A stretch of DNA of 64,000 nt, taken from assembly GCF_052068095.1 (NCBI RefSeq), contig NZ_JBQHDG010000038.1, positions 9,141-73,140 of the forward strand, read 5' to 3'. Under the pieces are notes generated by a model. The model was given only the letters and a program-made list of their open reading frames with translations, was not told where the DNA came from and made no database searches. A program made the translations under genes and the position numbers. Source of the DNA: Phytohabitans sp052068095. GTDB taxonomy: Bacteria; Actinomycetota; Actinomycetes; Mycobacteriales; Micromonosporaceae. Positions 23,274-31,981 of the stretch are shown here, piece by piece (the stretch's first letter is position 1; every line of letters starts with the position of its first letter).

Positions 23274-23597
23274 ATGGCCGATCGAAGCGTGCGGGGCACC
23301 GGGGTTCTGGCGGCAGCGGCGGTGATCGCGGGCCTCACCGCCGTGACGCTCGTGGCGGTGGGTTTCTGGCTGCGCGGCTGGGTGCTGGCCAGCGACGATC
23401 TCAGGTTTGGCGATGTGCGCTGGTGGCTGAGCCTGCTGAGCCAAGTCGGCGGCTATCTCCTGCTGGGCAAGGGCGGCTTCAAAATCGGGCTCGCGGTCGT
23501 GCTCGGCGCCTCCGGCATCCTGGTGTGGCTCCGGGAGCGCCGCCGCCGGCGCCCCGACGCCACGCCCCCGCCCCCCGAGCCCGGCCCCGAGGACTAG
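23274..23597 (+). CDS. Small two-helix membrane protein
   Basis: 107 residues from the ATG at 23274; an in-frame ATG at 23235 would add 13 residues. Two hydrophobic stretches (GVLAAAAVIAGLTAVTLVAV and KIGLAVVLGASGILVWL) flank a short loop with SDDLRFGDVRWWLSLLSQ, and the tail is basic, then proline-rich (RRRRRPDATPPPPEPGPED). The topology suggests a small inner-membrane protein with a cytoplasmic tail. No family recognised. Its stop overlaps the convergent ROK gene by four bases. Confidence 0.6.
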   Translation: MADRSVRGTGVLAAAAVIAGLTAVTLVAVGFWLRGWVLASDDLRFGDVRWWLSLLSQVGGYLLLGKGGFKIGLAVVLGASGILVWLRERRRRRPDATPPPPEPGPED

Positions 23598-24814
23598 GCG
23601 CGGGCGAGCACGCCGAGCGGGTCGGCCATCAGAGCGGCGAAGCCGAGCTCCGCGGCACCGACCAAAGTGGAGTCGTCGCCCAGCCCGGAGGTGCGCAGCC
23701 GCACCCGTTCGCGGGCGACTGGCAGCACGTTGGTGGCGATGCGGTGGCGCACCTGGGGTGCGGCACCGGGGTACACGTCGCGGAGCATGCCGCCGAAAAT
23801 CACCATGCCGGGATTGAAGAGGTTGATCAGGTTGGCCACGCCGATGCCGAGCCAGTCGCCGACGCGGCGCAGCGCCTCGCGGGCCAGCTCGTCGCCGCGG
23901 TCGGCGTCGTCGACCACCGCCCGGAGCGCGTCGCGGCCCCAGAGGTCGGCCGGGCGGCCGGCGGCGTCGAGCAGCGCCCGCTCGCCCACCTCTGCTTCGA
24001 GGCAGCCGTGCGAGCCGCACCCGCAGGGCCGCCCGTCGTACGGGTTGACCACCATGTGCCCGAGCTCGCAGCCGTACCCGCCGTCGCCGTCGAGCAGCTT
24101 GCCGCCGACGATGATGCCGCCGCCCACGCCGACGTCACCGTGCAGGTAGAGCAGGTTTTCCAGGCCGACGCCGGCGCCCCGCAGCTGCTCGGCCTGCGCG
24201 CCGAGGTGTGCCTCGTTGCCCACCGGCACCGGGATGCCGAGCCCCAACCGGCGGCTCAGCTCGGCGCCGAACGCCTGGTCGACCCAGCCCATGTCCGGCC
24301 CGAAGCGCACCATGCCGTCGCCGGGCCGGATCATCCCGCAGTACGACGCGCCGAGCCCCACGCACACCGAATCCGGCGGTGCCGCCTCGTGCAGCTGGCG
24401 CCCGAACCGCGCGAGCACCTCCACCACGTGGTCGAGGTCGGCGCCGGCGCGTTGGCGCACCGCCTCGCGCCGGTCGAGCACCGCGCCACCCAGCCCGACC
24501 CGGGCCGCGACGAGCCGGTCGACGGCGACGTCGAAGGCCAGCACGTACGCCCAGTTGGGCCGCACCCGCACCACGAGGGAGGGCCGGCCGGCGCGGCCAC
24601 GCCCCGCTGGCCGCTCCTCGCACACGAGGCCGGCCGCGCTCAGCTCCGCGGTGAGCGCCATGATGGTGCTCCGGTTGAGCCCCATGCGCTCGGCGAGCAC
24701 GGCACGCGACACGGATCCGCCCAGATGCACGTGGCGCAGCAGAGTGCCGACGTTGTGCCGGTGGATCTGCTCCTGCGCCATCCCGATCGCGGGTGTCGCC
24801 GGGGCTATCGACAT
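23594..24814 (-). CDS. ROK-family transcriptional repressor
   Basis: 406 residues. An N-terminal winged helix-turn-helix (about 15-75: IHRHNVGTLLRHVHLGG, SRAVLAERMGLNRSTIMALT) precedes a ROK sugar-kinase-like domain with the signature GDVGVGGGIIVGGKLLDGDG, the zinc site GHMVVNPYDGRPCGCGSHGC, and the C-terminal NPGMVIFGG. This is the NagC/XylR type, which binds DNA until a sugar or sugar phosphate is present. The phosphate-transfer motif region is well kept, but kinase activity is not expected in this branch. No sugar operon adjoins it, so its targets lie elsewhere or it is autoregulated. Confidence 0.88.
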   Translation of the reverse strand: MSIAPATPAIGMAQEQIHRHNVGTLLRHVHLGGSVSRAVLAERMGLNRSTIMALTAELSAAGLVCEERPAGRGRAGRPSLVVRVRPNWAYVLAFDVAVDRLVAARVGLGGAVLDRREAVRQRAGADLDHVVEVLARFGRQLHEAAPPDSVCVGLGASYCGMIRPGDGMVRFGPDMGWVDQAFGAELSRRLGLGIPVPVGNEAHLGAQAEQLRGAGVGLENLLYLHGDVGVGGGIIVGGKLLDGDGGYGCELGHMVVNPYDGRPCGCGSHGCLEAEVGERALLDAAGRPADLWGRDALRAVVDDADRGDELAREALRRVGDWLGIGVANLINLFNPGMVIFGGMLRDVYPGAAPQVRHRIATNVLPVARERVRLRTSGLGDDSTLVGAAELGFAALMADPLGVLARA

Positions 24815-24974
24815 GGTGGAAACCTCGTCCAGGGGACCTTTGTGAGGATCGTAAATGGCTGAGGACCCGCGCCGCCAGGAGGCGGAAAATACCGATTAGT
24901 CCGTAGGTACGGCGCGCAAGGGCGCAGTACACTCACGGCGCCGCCTACCCGTCGGGCGGCACGCAGGGGGTTCC

Positions 24975-27335
24975 GTGATCGGTGCGCCGCGCCGCCCGTG
25001 GCAGATCGTTCTGGCCGGTGGGCTGACCCTGGTCCTCGTGGCCTGGCCCCTGCCGCAGGCCGTCGCCGCGCCGACCTGGATCGTCACGCAGCTTGTCACG
25101 GTGGGCGTCGCGACGTACGCGCTGACGAGCCGCGAGGCGCTGCACCGCTCGGGTTGGTGGGTGCTGCTGGCCAGCTGCGGCCTCGGGCTGGCGAGCGCCG
25201 CGCTGCACGTCGTGCCGAGCGACGACGCCGCGTGGCCGATCGCGCTCGCGGCCCGCTCCGCGCTCTTCGTGCTCGGCCTGATCCTGCTGCTCGGCGTGCG
25301 CCGGGCGCAGCCCACCGACCAAAACTTCCTCGACGCCGCGATCGTCGCCGCCGGCCTCGCGATCGTCGCGTGGGCGTTTCTCATCGAGCCCTGGCTCGGC
25401 GCGCAGCCGCCGGGCGCCGAGTACACCGGGGTGGTCGTCTGCTTCGGCGCGCTCGACCTGCTGCTGCTCGCGCTCTCCTTGCGCATCGTCTCCAACCCCA
25501 CCTCGCGCACGCCGACCATGCTGCTGCTCGCCGGTGGGGCCGGCGTGGTGCTCGCCGCCGACCTCGCGTCGATCGTGCGGGTCGGCACGCACGGGCTGGC
25601 CGGCTTCCAGCCCGGCGGCCTCGTCTTCACGGCCTGGCAGCTCTGCGGCGTGCTGGTCGCCGCGGCCGCGCTGCACCCGTCGTACGGCCGGGGATACCGC
25701 CGGCCCGAGGGCGGCGCGGAGGATGTGCTGCCCCGCGCCAGGTTCGTCACCTTCGTCGTGGTGGCGCTGCTCGCGCCCGTCGTGCCCGTGGTCGGTCTGC
25801 TCACCTCCAACCTCGTCCCGTCCGAGGCGGTGCCCGCGCTCGTCGGGGCGGCCGCGCTCACCTGCGGGCTGCTGGTGCTGCTTGTCGTGCGGCTGGGCAA
25901 CTTCGCCCGGCTGGCGGTGCGCCGCGCCGGCGCGATGAACGTGCAGTCCGCCGCCCTGATGGTGCAGGCGACCGCGCTACAGCAGGCGCTCGGCGAGCAG
26001 GAGGCCCTGCAAAAGGAGCTGGCCCACCGCGCGCTGCACGACCCGCTGACCGGGTTGGCCAACCGCGCTCTGCTGGCCGAGCGGCTGGAGCGGGTGCTGG
26101 TCGACGCCGGCCGGGGCCCGGGCGGGCTGCTGCTGATCGACCTCGACGGCTTCAAGGACGTCAACGACACGCTCGGCCACCCGGCCGGCGACGAGCTTCT
26201 CGTCCGGGTCGCGGAGCGGCTGCGGGTCGCCGCGTCGGGCGCCGACACGGTGTCCCGGCTGGGCGGTGACGAGTTCGCGGTGCTGCTCACCGACACCGGG
26301 GCCGACCGCTGCCGGCAGGTCGCCAGCTGCGTCATCGAGGCGGTCCGCGAGGTGTACCCGCTGGCCGAGCGCCAGGTCTGCCTGGCCGCCAGCGGTGGCC
26401 TGCTGATCCTCGACCGGGAGCGCACCGAGCCCGCCGAGGCGCTGCGCGACGCCGACCTCGCGCTGTACGCGGCCAAGGAGGCCGGCAAAAACCAGGTGGT
26501 CGAGTTCAGCCCGCGGATGCGCGAGGCCCGCCTGTGCCACGCCCAGCTTGCGGCAAACCTGCGGGCCGCGTTGGCCGCCGACGCGCTCACCGTGCTGTAC
26601 CAGCCGATCGTCGACCTCCACTCTGGACAGCCGGTGGCGATGGAGGCGCTGCTGCGGTGGCGCACGGCGGATGGCCGGGACGTGCCGCCCAGCAAGTTCA
26701 TCGCGGTGGCGGAGGAGATCGGGCTGGTCGTCGACGTCGGCGCGAAGGTCCTGCGCGACGCCACCGCCCAGGCCAGCCGCTGGCATACGCGCCACGACGT
26801 CGCCGTTAGCGTGAACGTTTCCGCCCGGCAGCTCGCCTCCCCCGCCTTCGCGGCCGAGGTGCTCGACGTGCTGGCCGGCCGCTCGCTGCCGCCCGCCGCG
26901 CTGATCGTCGAGATCACCGAAACCGTCCTGGTGGAGGCCGCCGGCGCAGCCGGCGAGCTGTCCCAGCGCAGCCTGGCCACCCTCCGCGAGCACGGCGTGC
27001 GGATCGCGGTGGACGACTTCGGCACCGGTTACTCGTCGCTGGCCTACCTCCAGCGCCTGCCGATCGACATCCTGAAGATCGACCACACCTTCACCGCGAC
27101 GCTCGACTCCCCCAGCGAACGCGACGGCCGTTTCGTCGGCGCGATCCTCGGCCTTGGCTCGAGCCTCGGCGTGCCCACGGTGGCCGAGGGCGTGGAGACG
27201 CCCCGCCAGGCCGCGCTGCTGCGCGAGCTGGGCTGCCCGCTGGCCCAGGGCTACCACTTCGCCCGCCCCTGCCCACCCGACGGCGTCCTCGACTACCTCT
27301 CCACCCCCGTCGCGATGCGTGCCTCGCTCTCCTAA
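24975..27335 (+). CDS. Membrane GGDEF-EAL cyclic-di-GMP enzyme
   Basis: 786 residues from the GTG at 24975 (CAGGGGG upstream). Residues 1-320 contain about nine to ten membrane helices without a known sensor name. A short coiled coil (LQQALGEQEALQKELAHRAL) joins them to a GGDEF domain with SRLGGDEFAVLL; the inhibitory RxxD site is lost (SGAD in its place). The EAL domain keeps all key residues: MEALLRW, VNVSARQL, EITETVL, VDDFGTGYSS, DILKID and AEGVET. Both synthase and phosphodiesterase activity are possible. It is divergent from the ROK gene. In actinomycetes c-di-GMP governs development through BldD. Confidence 0.9.
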   Translation: MIGAPRRPWQIVLAGGLTLVLVAWPLPQAVAAPTWIVTQLVTVGVATYALTSREALHRSGWWVLLASCGLGLASAALHVVPSDDAAWPIALAARSALFVLGLILLLGVRRAQPTDQNFLDAAIVAAGLAIVAWAFLIEPWLGAQPPGAEYTGVVVCFGALDLLLLALSLRIVSNPTSRTPTMLLLAGGAGVVLAADLASIVRVGTHGLAGFQPGGLVFTAWQLCGVLVAAAALHPSYGRGYRRPEGGAEDVLPRARFVTFVVVALLAPVVPVVGLLTSNLVPSEAVPALVGAAALTCGLLVLLVVRLGNFARLAVRRAGAMNVQSAALMVQATALQQALGEQEALQKELAHRALHDPLTGLANRALLAERLERVLVDAGRGPGGLLLIDLDGFKDVNDTLGHPAGDELLVRVAERLRVAASGADTVSRLGGDEFAVLLTDTGADRCRQVASCVIEAVREVYPLAERQVCLAASGGLLILDRERTEPAEALRDADLALYAAKEAGKNQVVEFSPRMREARLCHAQLAANLRAALAADALTVLYQPIVDLHSGQPVAMEALLRWRTADGRDVPPSKFIAVAEEIGLVVDVGAKVLRDATAQASRWHTRHDVAVSVNVSARQLASPAFAAEVLDVLAGRSLPPAALIVEITETVLVEAAGAAGELSQRSLATLREHGVRIAVDDFGTGYSSLAYLQRLPIDILKIDHTFTATLDSPSERDGRFVGAILGLGSSLGVPTVAEGVETPRQAALLRELGCPLAQGYHFARPCPPDGVLDYLSTPVAMRASLS

Positions 27336-27363
27336 AGCCAAAAATCCAACCCCAGAACAGATT

Positions 27364-27505
27364 CGAGGTACCGCGACGTCCGCGGTAGTCCCGACCGTCA
27401 CGCGGGGCCCCCGCCCTCAAGAGGGCAGCCCTGTCACCCTCTGGGCGGGTATACGGGACCCCTGCCGGGACTCACGCCTAAGAGGGCTGCCCTCTTTGGG
27501 ACAAG
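27364..27505. repeat. Dispersed repeats: partial unit A and unit B copy 1
   Basis: 27364-27400 begins with CGAGGTACCGCGACGTCCG, the start of unit A. From 27411 to 27505 lies unit B, whose arms AAGAGGGCAGCCC (27419-27431) and GGGCTGCCCTCTT (27484-27496) are exact reverse complements 52 bases apart; the right arm also forms its own small hairpin AAGAGGG-CTG-CCCTCTT. The same unit recurs at 53033-53127 with very few changes, including the CTGGGCGGGTATACGGGA core. It lies downstream of the GGDEF-EAL gene and may end its transcript. Confidence 0.85.
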
Positions 27506-27508
27506 GGG

Positions 27509-27630
27509 GGCTTGGCGCGCGGAGCCGGCAGCGGACGGCCGGGGTTTCGACGAGCCCCTGGCGAGGAGCCGGCCGGGAGCGGTGCCCGCGGGAGCATGCG
27601 GTCCGCAGCTGACGCGGACGGGGGCAAATA
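27509..27630. repeat. Dispersed intergenic repeat, unit C copy 1
   Basis: Shares with 57203-57322 the blocks GGACGGCCGGGG, GGCCGGGAGCGGTGCCCGCG, GGAGCAT, CTGACGCGG (GTGACGCGG there) and GGGCAAATA in the same order. It ends six bases from the stop of the convergent symporter gene. The reverse complement of unit D (16087, 57042) has a similar plan, so C and D seem to be diverged forms of one element. Confidence 0.8.
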
Positions 27631-27635
27631 GTCGT

Positions 27636-29003
27636 TCAGGTCGTGAGGACGGCTTGCGGCGAGCTCTTGTCGCGGATGGGCGTGGCGGGGGCGAGGGTCG
27701 GCGCGGTGATGTCGATGTCGCGGGTCTCCTTGGAGTAGAGGAAGGCGACCAGCGAGATCAGCGCGGTCGCGATGATCCAGCCGGCGACCAGCCACGGCGC
27801 GCCGCCGCCGGCCCGCAGCAGGGCCGCTGCCAACAGCGGGGAGAAGCCGGACACCACGGCGCCGACCTCGCGGGAGGCGGCGAATCCGGTGTAGCGGACG
27901 CCGGCGCCGAAGAGCTCGGCGTAGAAGATGGGCTGCACGGCGATCATCGGGGCGAAGCCGAGCGCCATCGCGGTGACCATCGCCAGCCAGATCACCACCG
28001 GCTGGCCGGTGCCGACCAGCAGGAAGGGTGGCACCGCGAAGAGGGCGGTGAACACCACGCTGAAGAGGTTGAGCGGGCGGCGGCCGATGCGATCGGCGAG
28101 CGAGCCGTACACCGGCTGGAGGGCGATCACCACGAGGCTGAACAGGATCACGCCGGTCAGCGCGACGGCCCGGCTCTGCTGCTCCTCCTTTACCAGGTAC
28201 GTGATCATGAAGGTGCCGTAGACGTAGACGACCGCGGTGTCGCAGACGTGCGCGCCCACGCCGACGAGGAAGCTGCGCGGATAGCGGCGCAACGTGGTCA
28301 GGACCGGCGACGGCACGGTCGTGCGGTCGCGCTCCATGGCCAGGAAGACCGGTGACTCGGCGACGCGCAGCCGCACGTACAGCGAGACGAAGATGAGCAC
28401 GAAGCTGGCCAGGAACGGCAACCGCCAGCCCCACTCCCGCACCGCCTCGTCGCCGAGCATCTGCACCAGCAGGAACGCGACCGTGCCGGTGAGCAGGCCG
28501 ACCTGCACGCCGGTCTGCACGAACGAGGCGTAGTACGCCCGCCGGCCGCGCGGCGCGTGCTCGGCCAGCAGCGTGGACGCGCCGCCGAACTCCGCGCCGG
28601 CGCCCAGCCCCTGGCAGATGCGGGCGGCGACGAGCAGGATGGGCGCGAGCACGCCCGCGCTCTCGTAGGTGGGCAGCAGCCCCACGATCCCGGTCGCGAA
28701 GCCCATCAGCAGCGTGGTCATGACGAGCGTCGAGCGCCGCCCGATCCGGTCGCCGAGGCGGCCGAAGAAGAAGCCGCCCAGCGGCCGGAAGATGAACGCC
28801 ACGCCGAACGTCGCGAACGAGGCCAGCACCCGCACCGTATCGGACGCGTTGGGAAAGAACAGGTCACCGAGGACAAGTGCCGCGGCAAGGCCGTAGATGA
28901 AGAAGTCGTACCATTCCAGGGCCGTGCCCACCAGCGATGCCGTAACCACCCGGCGCAGCTCAGGGCCGGCGCGAGTGGCTGGTGCGGGGGTCGGCGGGGT
29001 CAA
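27636..29003 (-). CDS. MHS-family MFS metabolite:proton symporter
   Basis: 455 residues from a TTG at 29003, where GGAGA lies six bases upstream; longer frames upstream lack a ribosome site. Twelve membrane helices are visible. Family motifs: LVGTALEWYDFFIYGLAAAL at the first helix, FRPLGGFFFGRLGDRIGRRS at loop 2-3, QGLGAGAEFGGASTLLAEHA in helix 4-5 and the repeat LADRIGRRPLN in loop 8-9. This is the ProP/ShiA/KgtP branch that takes up organic acids, betaines or shikimate with protons. Substrate not determinable. Divergent from the NmrA-like reductase gene. Confidence 0.9.
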   Translation of the reverse strand: MTPPTPAPATRAGPELRRVVTASLVGTALEWYDFFIYGLAAALVLGDLFFPNASDTVRVLASFATFGVAFIFRPLGGFFFGRLGDRIGRRSTLVMTTLLMGFATGIVGLLPTYESAGVLAPILLVAARICQGLGAGAEFGGASTLLAEHAPRGRRAYYASFVQTGVQVGLLTGTVAFLLVQMLGDEAVREWGWRLPFLASFVLIFVSLYVRLRVAESPVFLAMERDRTTVPSPVLTTLRRYPRSFLVGVGAHVCDTAVVYVYGTFMITYLVKEEQQSRAVALTGVILFSLVVIALQPVYGSLADRIGRRPLNLFSVVFTALFAVPPFLLVGTGQPVVIWLAMVTAMALGFAPMIAVQPIFYAELFGAGVRYTGFAASREVGAVVSGFSPLLAAALLRAGGGAPWLVAGWIIATALISLVAFLYSKETRDIDITAPTLAPATPIRDKSSPQAVLTT

Positions 29004-29151
29004 GCGGGTCTCCGGCGGCGTGGGATGACGGTGATACGCAACCGCGGGTTTCTGGGACGGGGGTTTCGCGGCAGGGTACAGCGTGCCAGGTTTGACGCCG
29101 CCCGTGTTGGTTTCGGCCGCGTGTTGCCGATCGTGGAAGGACAATGCCGAC

Positions 29152-29994
29152 ATGACCCTCGCCGTCACCGGGGCGACCGGACGCCTAGGCCGCCGCGTCG
29201 CCGAGCGGCTCGCCGCCGCTGGCGTGCCGCAGCGGCTGATCGTCCGCGACCCCGACCGCGCGCCAAGCCTGCCGGGCGCCGAGGCGGTCCGCGCCGAGTA
29301 CGCCGACGGCGAGGCCGCCCGCCGCGCCCTCGACGGCGTCACCACGCTCTTCATGGTCTCCGGCGCCGAGGAGCCGGGCCGGGTGGAGACGCACCGCACG
29401 TTCATCGACGCGGCGGCCGCGGCGGGCGTCACGCACCTTGTGTACACGTCGTTCTTCGGTGCCGCGCCGGACGCGACGTTCACGCTCGCCCGCGACCACT
29501 GGGCCACCGAGGAGCACATCGCCGCCAGCGGGCTGCGCGCCACGATCCTGCGCGACAACCTGTACATCGACTTCTTCCCGCTGATGGTCGGCGACGACGG
29601 CGTGCTGCGCGGACCGGCCGGCGAGGGGCGGGTGGCCGCCGTCACCCAGGACGACATCGCCGACGTGGCGGTGGCCGTGCTGCGCGAGCCGGAAAAGCAC
29701 GCGAACGCGCGGTACGACCTCACCGGCCCGGCCGCCCTCACGATGCGCGAGGTGGCATCGACTATCACCGAGGTCACCGGCCGCCAGGTCAGCTACCAGG
29801 ACGAATCGCTCAACGAGGCGTACGCGTCGCGTGCGGCGTACGGCGCACCGGCCTGGCAGGTCGACGCTTGGGTGAGCACCTACACGGCGATCGCCGCCGG
29901 CGAGCTCGACGGCGTCACCGAGGCGGTCGCCACGGTGGCCGGTCACCCGGCGACCAGCCTCGCCGACCATCTATCCGCCCTGCGTACGACCTGA
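29152..29994 (+). CDS. NmrA-like NAD(P)-binding reductase
   Basis: 280 residues from the ATG at 29152. The N-terminus has the Rossmann dinucleotide site VTGATGRLGRRV at 5-16, followed by RDPDRAPSLPGAE, DGVTTLFMVSGAE, THLVYTSFFGAA and a substrate loop with LRDNLYIDFFP. No YxxxK catalytic pair is present, as in the atypical SDR subgroup that includes NmrA and azoreductase-like quinone reductases. It probably binds NADPH and acts on a small quinone or acts as a redox sensor. The likely ribosome site is GGAAGG, partly overlapping a two-codon frame ending in the start. Confidence 0.82.
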   Translation: MTLAVTGATGRLGRRVAERLAAAGVPQRLIVRDPDRAPSLPGAEAVRAEYADGEAARRALDGVTTLFMVSGAEEPGRVETHRTFIDAAAAAGVTHLVYTSFFGAAPDATFTLARDHWATEEHIAASGLRATILRDNLYIDFFPLMVGDDGVLRGPAGEGRVAAVTQDDIADVAVAVLREPEKHANARYDLTGPAALTMREVASTITEVTGRQVSYQDESLNEAYASRAAYGAPAWQVDAWVSTYTAIAAGELDGVTEAVATVAGHPATSLADHLSALRTT

Positions 29995-30062
29995 CCTGCG
30001 ACTAGCGGACGTGCCCTCGCTCGCTAGGATCCGCATACGGAATCTGCGGGGAGGATGTGGGG

Positions 30063-31943
30063 ATGCAGCCAGGCAATCCGTACCACCTGATCGAGGCGGT
30101 TGGCTCGTGTCAGGTGGGCAGTGTCTGGTCGGCCATCGACCCACAGGGCCGGTCGCTGATGGTGGCGCTGCTCGACCCCAACGTCGCCACCGACCAGCGC
30201 TGGCGGGAGGCGTTCCAGGAGGCGGCAAACGCGCTGGTACAAGCCGGCGAGCCGGGCTACCTGTACGCCGACTTCGCGTCCGGGGCGCCCTGGGTGGCGT
30301 ACTCGGCGGAAAACGGCATCGGTGCCGAGCGGGTCTTCCTGGCGCTGGGCATGGACTTCCAGCCGGTGCCGCCGGATGGGCTCGGCCCGATGGACTACAC
30401 CCCGTTCGAGCCGGCGACGCACGAGACGCCGGCCGCGCCGGAGACGCCGAGCACTCCTGAGGCGCCGCCCACGCAGGTGATTCCGGCCACTCCGGCGGCC
30501 CAGGCGCCGCCTGCCTCGGTGGCTGCGCCGGTCACGCCTCCCCAGCAGCAGCCGCTGCCGCCCGACGTCCTCGCGTCCACCGAGGCACCACCGACGACGG
30601 TCTTCCCGCAGGCGCACCCCGCACCGCCGGCGCACCCCGGACCGCAGGCGCACCCTGGACCGGCCCCGCAGCCCACACCGCCGGCGCACCCTGGACCGCT
30701 GGCGCACCCTGGACCGGCCGCGCAGCCCGCACCGCCGGTGCAGGCCCCACCGCCCGCGCAGCCCGCACCGCCGGCGCAGCCCGGACCGCCGGCCGCCGAG
30801 TCCGCGCCGCCGGCCCCGCCCGTGCACCAGGCCGCGGCTCAGCAGCCCGCGCCGGCCCACGTCGACGCCGAGACCACTCAGCCCACCCAGCGGATGGAGC
30901 CGCCACCACCACCGCCGATCGCGCCGTGGGGCGGCGGGCATCCGGTGTCCCCGCCCCCGCAGCAGGCCGCCCCCGCGCCGCCACCATTGGTCTCCGGTCC
31001 CCCATACCCGACCTCCGGCGCGCCGCACCCCACCTCCGGCGCGCCGCACCCCACCTCCGGCGCGCCGCACCCGACATCCGGCGCTCCACATCCGACGTCG
31101 GGCGGGCCGCTCCCTACGTCCGGCCCGCCGCAGCCGATCTCCGGCTCGCCGATGTCGCCGGCGTACGGGCAGCCGCTCTCGCCCGCCTACGGCGCACCGG
31201 CCTACGGGCCGCGCCCGCCGCAGGGCCCCGCGCCCTACGATCCCTACGCGCCGGTGGCGCCGCCGCCACGGCGCTCCCGCACCGGGTTGTGGATCGGCAT
31301 CGCCGTAGCCGTGCTGGTGCTGATCGCCGGGGGTGGCGGCGTCTACGCCTGGAGCGCCTCGGGCGGCGAGCCCAATCCGCCCACGCAGACCAACACCGCC
31401 ACCGAGGCGCCGCTGCCCACCGCCACCCCGCTCAGCCCGGGTGTCGAGCCACCCGAAGACGGCAACTGGAGCGCGAACTGGCCGAGGTTCGCCGACCCAC
31501 CAGACAAGGTCCGCGAGCTGATCCTGGAAGGGGTCGGGTTCAAGTTTCTCGTGCCGCGCGACTGGGATTGCCAGCTCGCCGGGAGCGGCGACGGCTTCGT
31601 CAAGTACAACTGCGGCCCCGGACCGGGCGGCGCGGAGATCGGCGGCGAGTTCGTCGTGCGCGATTGTCCGTCGCCCTGCGACGACGCGCGCCGGATCGCC
31701 ATGCGCAAGGCCGAGGAGGCGTGGGGGCTCCAGTGGAAGCGGGGTTCGCGCACGTCCGCGTACGCCGAGACCAATGAGATCGACGGCCAGCCACGCTACG
31801 GGCTCGTGATCGTGGCGTACTGGCGCAGCACACCCGACGAGGCGATCGACCGGCAGCTCGTGTTTCGGATGACGGCGCCGGTCAAACAGGCCGACGTGAT
31901 CCGGAAAATCTCCCGCTCGATGCGCACCAGCGCGCTCTTCTGA
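30063..31943 (+). CDS. Proline-rich single-pass membrane protein with kinase-lobe-like N-terminus
   Basis: 626 residues from the ATG at 30063 (GGGGAGG upstream). Residues 1-100 (YHLIEAVGSCQVGSVWSAID, then SLMVALLDPNVATDQ and a helix) resemble the N-lobe of a Hanks kinase without the catalytic Lys or any C-lobe. Residues 120-400 are extremely Pro/Ala-rich with tandem heptads. A membrane helix at about 408-430 (GLWIGIAVAVLVLIAGGGGV) is followed by an outer domain of about 190 residues with conserved Cys (DWDCQLAGSGDGFVKYNC, RDCPSPCDDARR). This plan fits a cytoplasmic scaffold linked to an outer sensor. No family recognised; the pseudo-lobe reading is inference. Confidence 0.7.
   Translation: MQPGNPYHLIEAVGSCQVGSVWSAIDPQGRSLMVALLDPNVATDQRWREAFQEAANALVQAGEPGYLYADFASGAPWVAYSAENGIGAERVFLALGMDFQPVPPDGLGPMDYTPFEPATHETPAAPETPSTPEAPPTQVIPATPAAQAPPASVAAPVTPPQQQPLPPDVLASTEAPPTTVFPQAHPAPPAHPGPQAHPGPAPQPTPPAHPGPLAHPGPAAQPAPPVQAPPPAQPAPPAQPGPPAAESAPPAPPVHQAAAQQPAPAHVDAETTQPTQRMEPPPPPPIAPWGGGHPVSPPPQQAAPAPPPLVSGPPYPTSGAPHPTSGAPHPTSGAPHPTSGAPHPTSGGPLPTSGPPQPISGSPMSPAYGQPLSPAYGAPAYGPRPPQGPAPYDPYAPVAPPPRRSRTGLWIGIAVAVLVLIAGGGGVYAWSASGGEPNPPTQTNTATEAPLPTATPLSPGVEPPEDGNWSANWPRFADPPDKVRELILEGVGFKFLVPRDWDCQLAGSGDGFVKYNCGPGPGGAEIGGEFVVRDCPSPCDDARRIAMRKAEEAWGLQWKRGSRTSAYAETNEIDGQPRYGLVIVAYWRSTPDEAIDRQLVFRMTAPVKQADVIRKISRSMRTSALF
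31010..31135 (+). repeat. Tandem 21-bp coding repeats
   Basis: Inside the proline-rich gene the unit CACCTCCGGCGCGCCGCACCC (PTSGAPH) is repeated in frame: three near-identical DNA copies, a fourth with silent changes, then degenerate PTSGGPL, PTSGPPQ and PISGSPM. Upstream, 30618-30790 is built from shorter GCGCACCCTGGACCG-like units. Copy-number variation between strains is likely. Confidence 0.85.
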
Positions 31944-31950
31944 CCGTCGA

Positions 31951-31981
31951 CTGACTCCGGCCGCTGGCGGGCTGGAGTCAG
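31951..31981. terminator. Bidirectional hairpin terminator
   Basis: CTGACTCCGGCC and GGCTGGAGTCAG pair at 11 of 12 positions around a 7-base loop. It sits between the proline-rich gene and the convergent polysaccharide operon and contains the stop codon of the last glycosyltransferase. Confidence 0.7.

Noticed and set aside
29083..29151. Upstream start for the NmrA-like reductase
   Set aside because: The 23 added residues are unlike the family; the ATG at 29152 directly starts the Rossmann strand.
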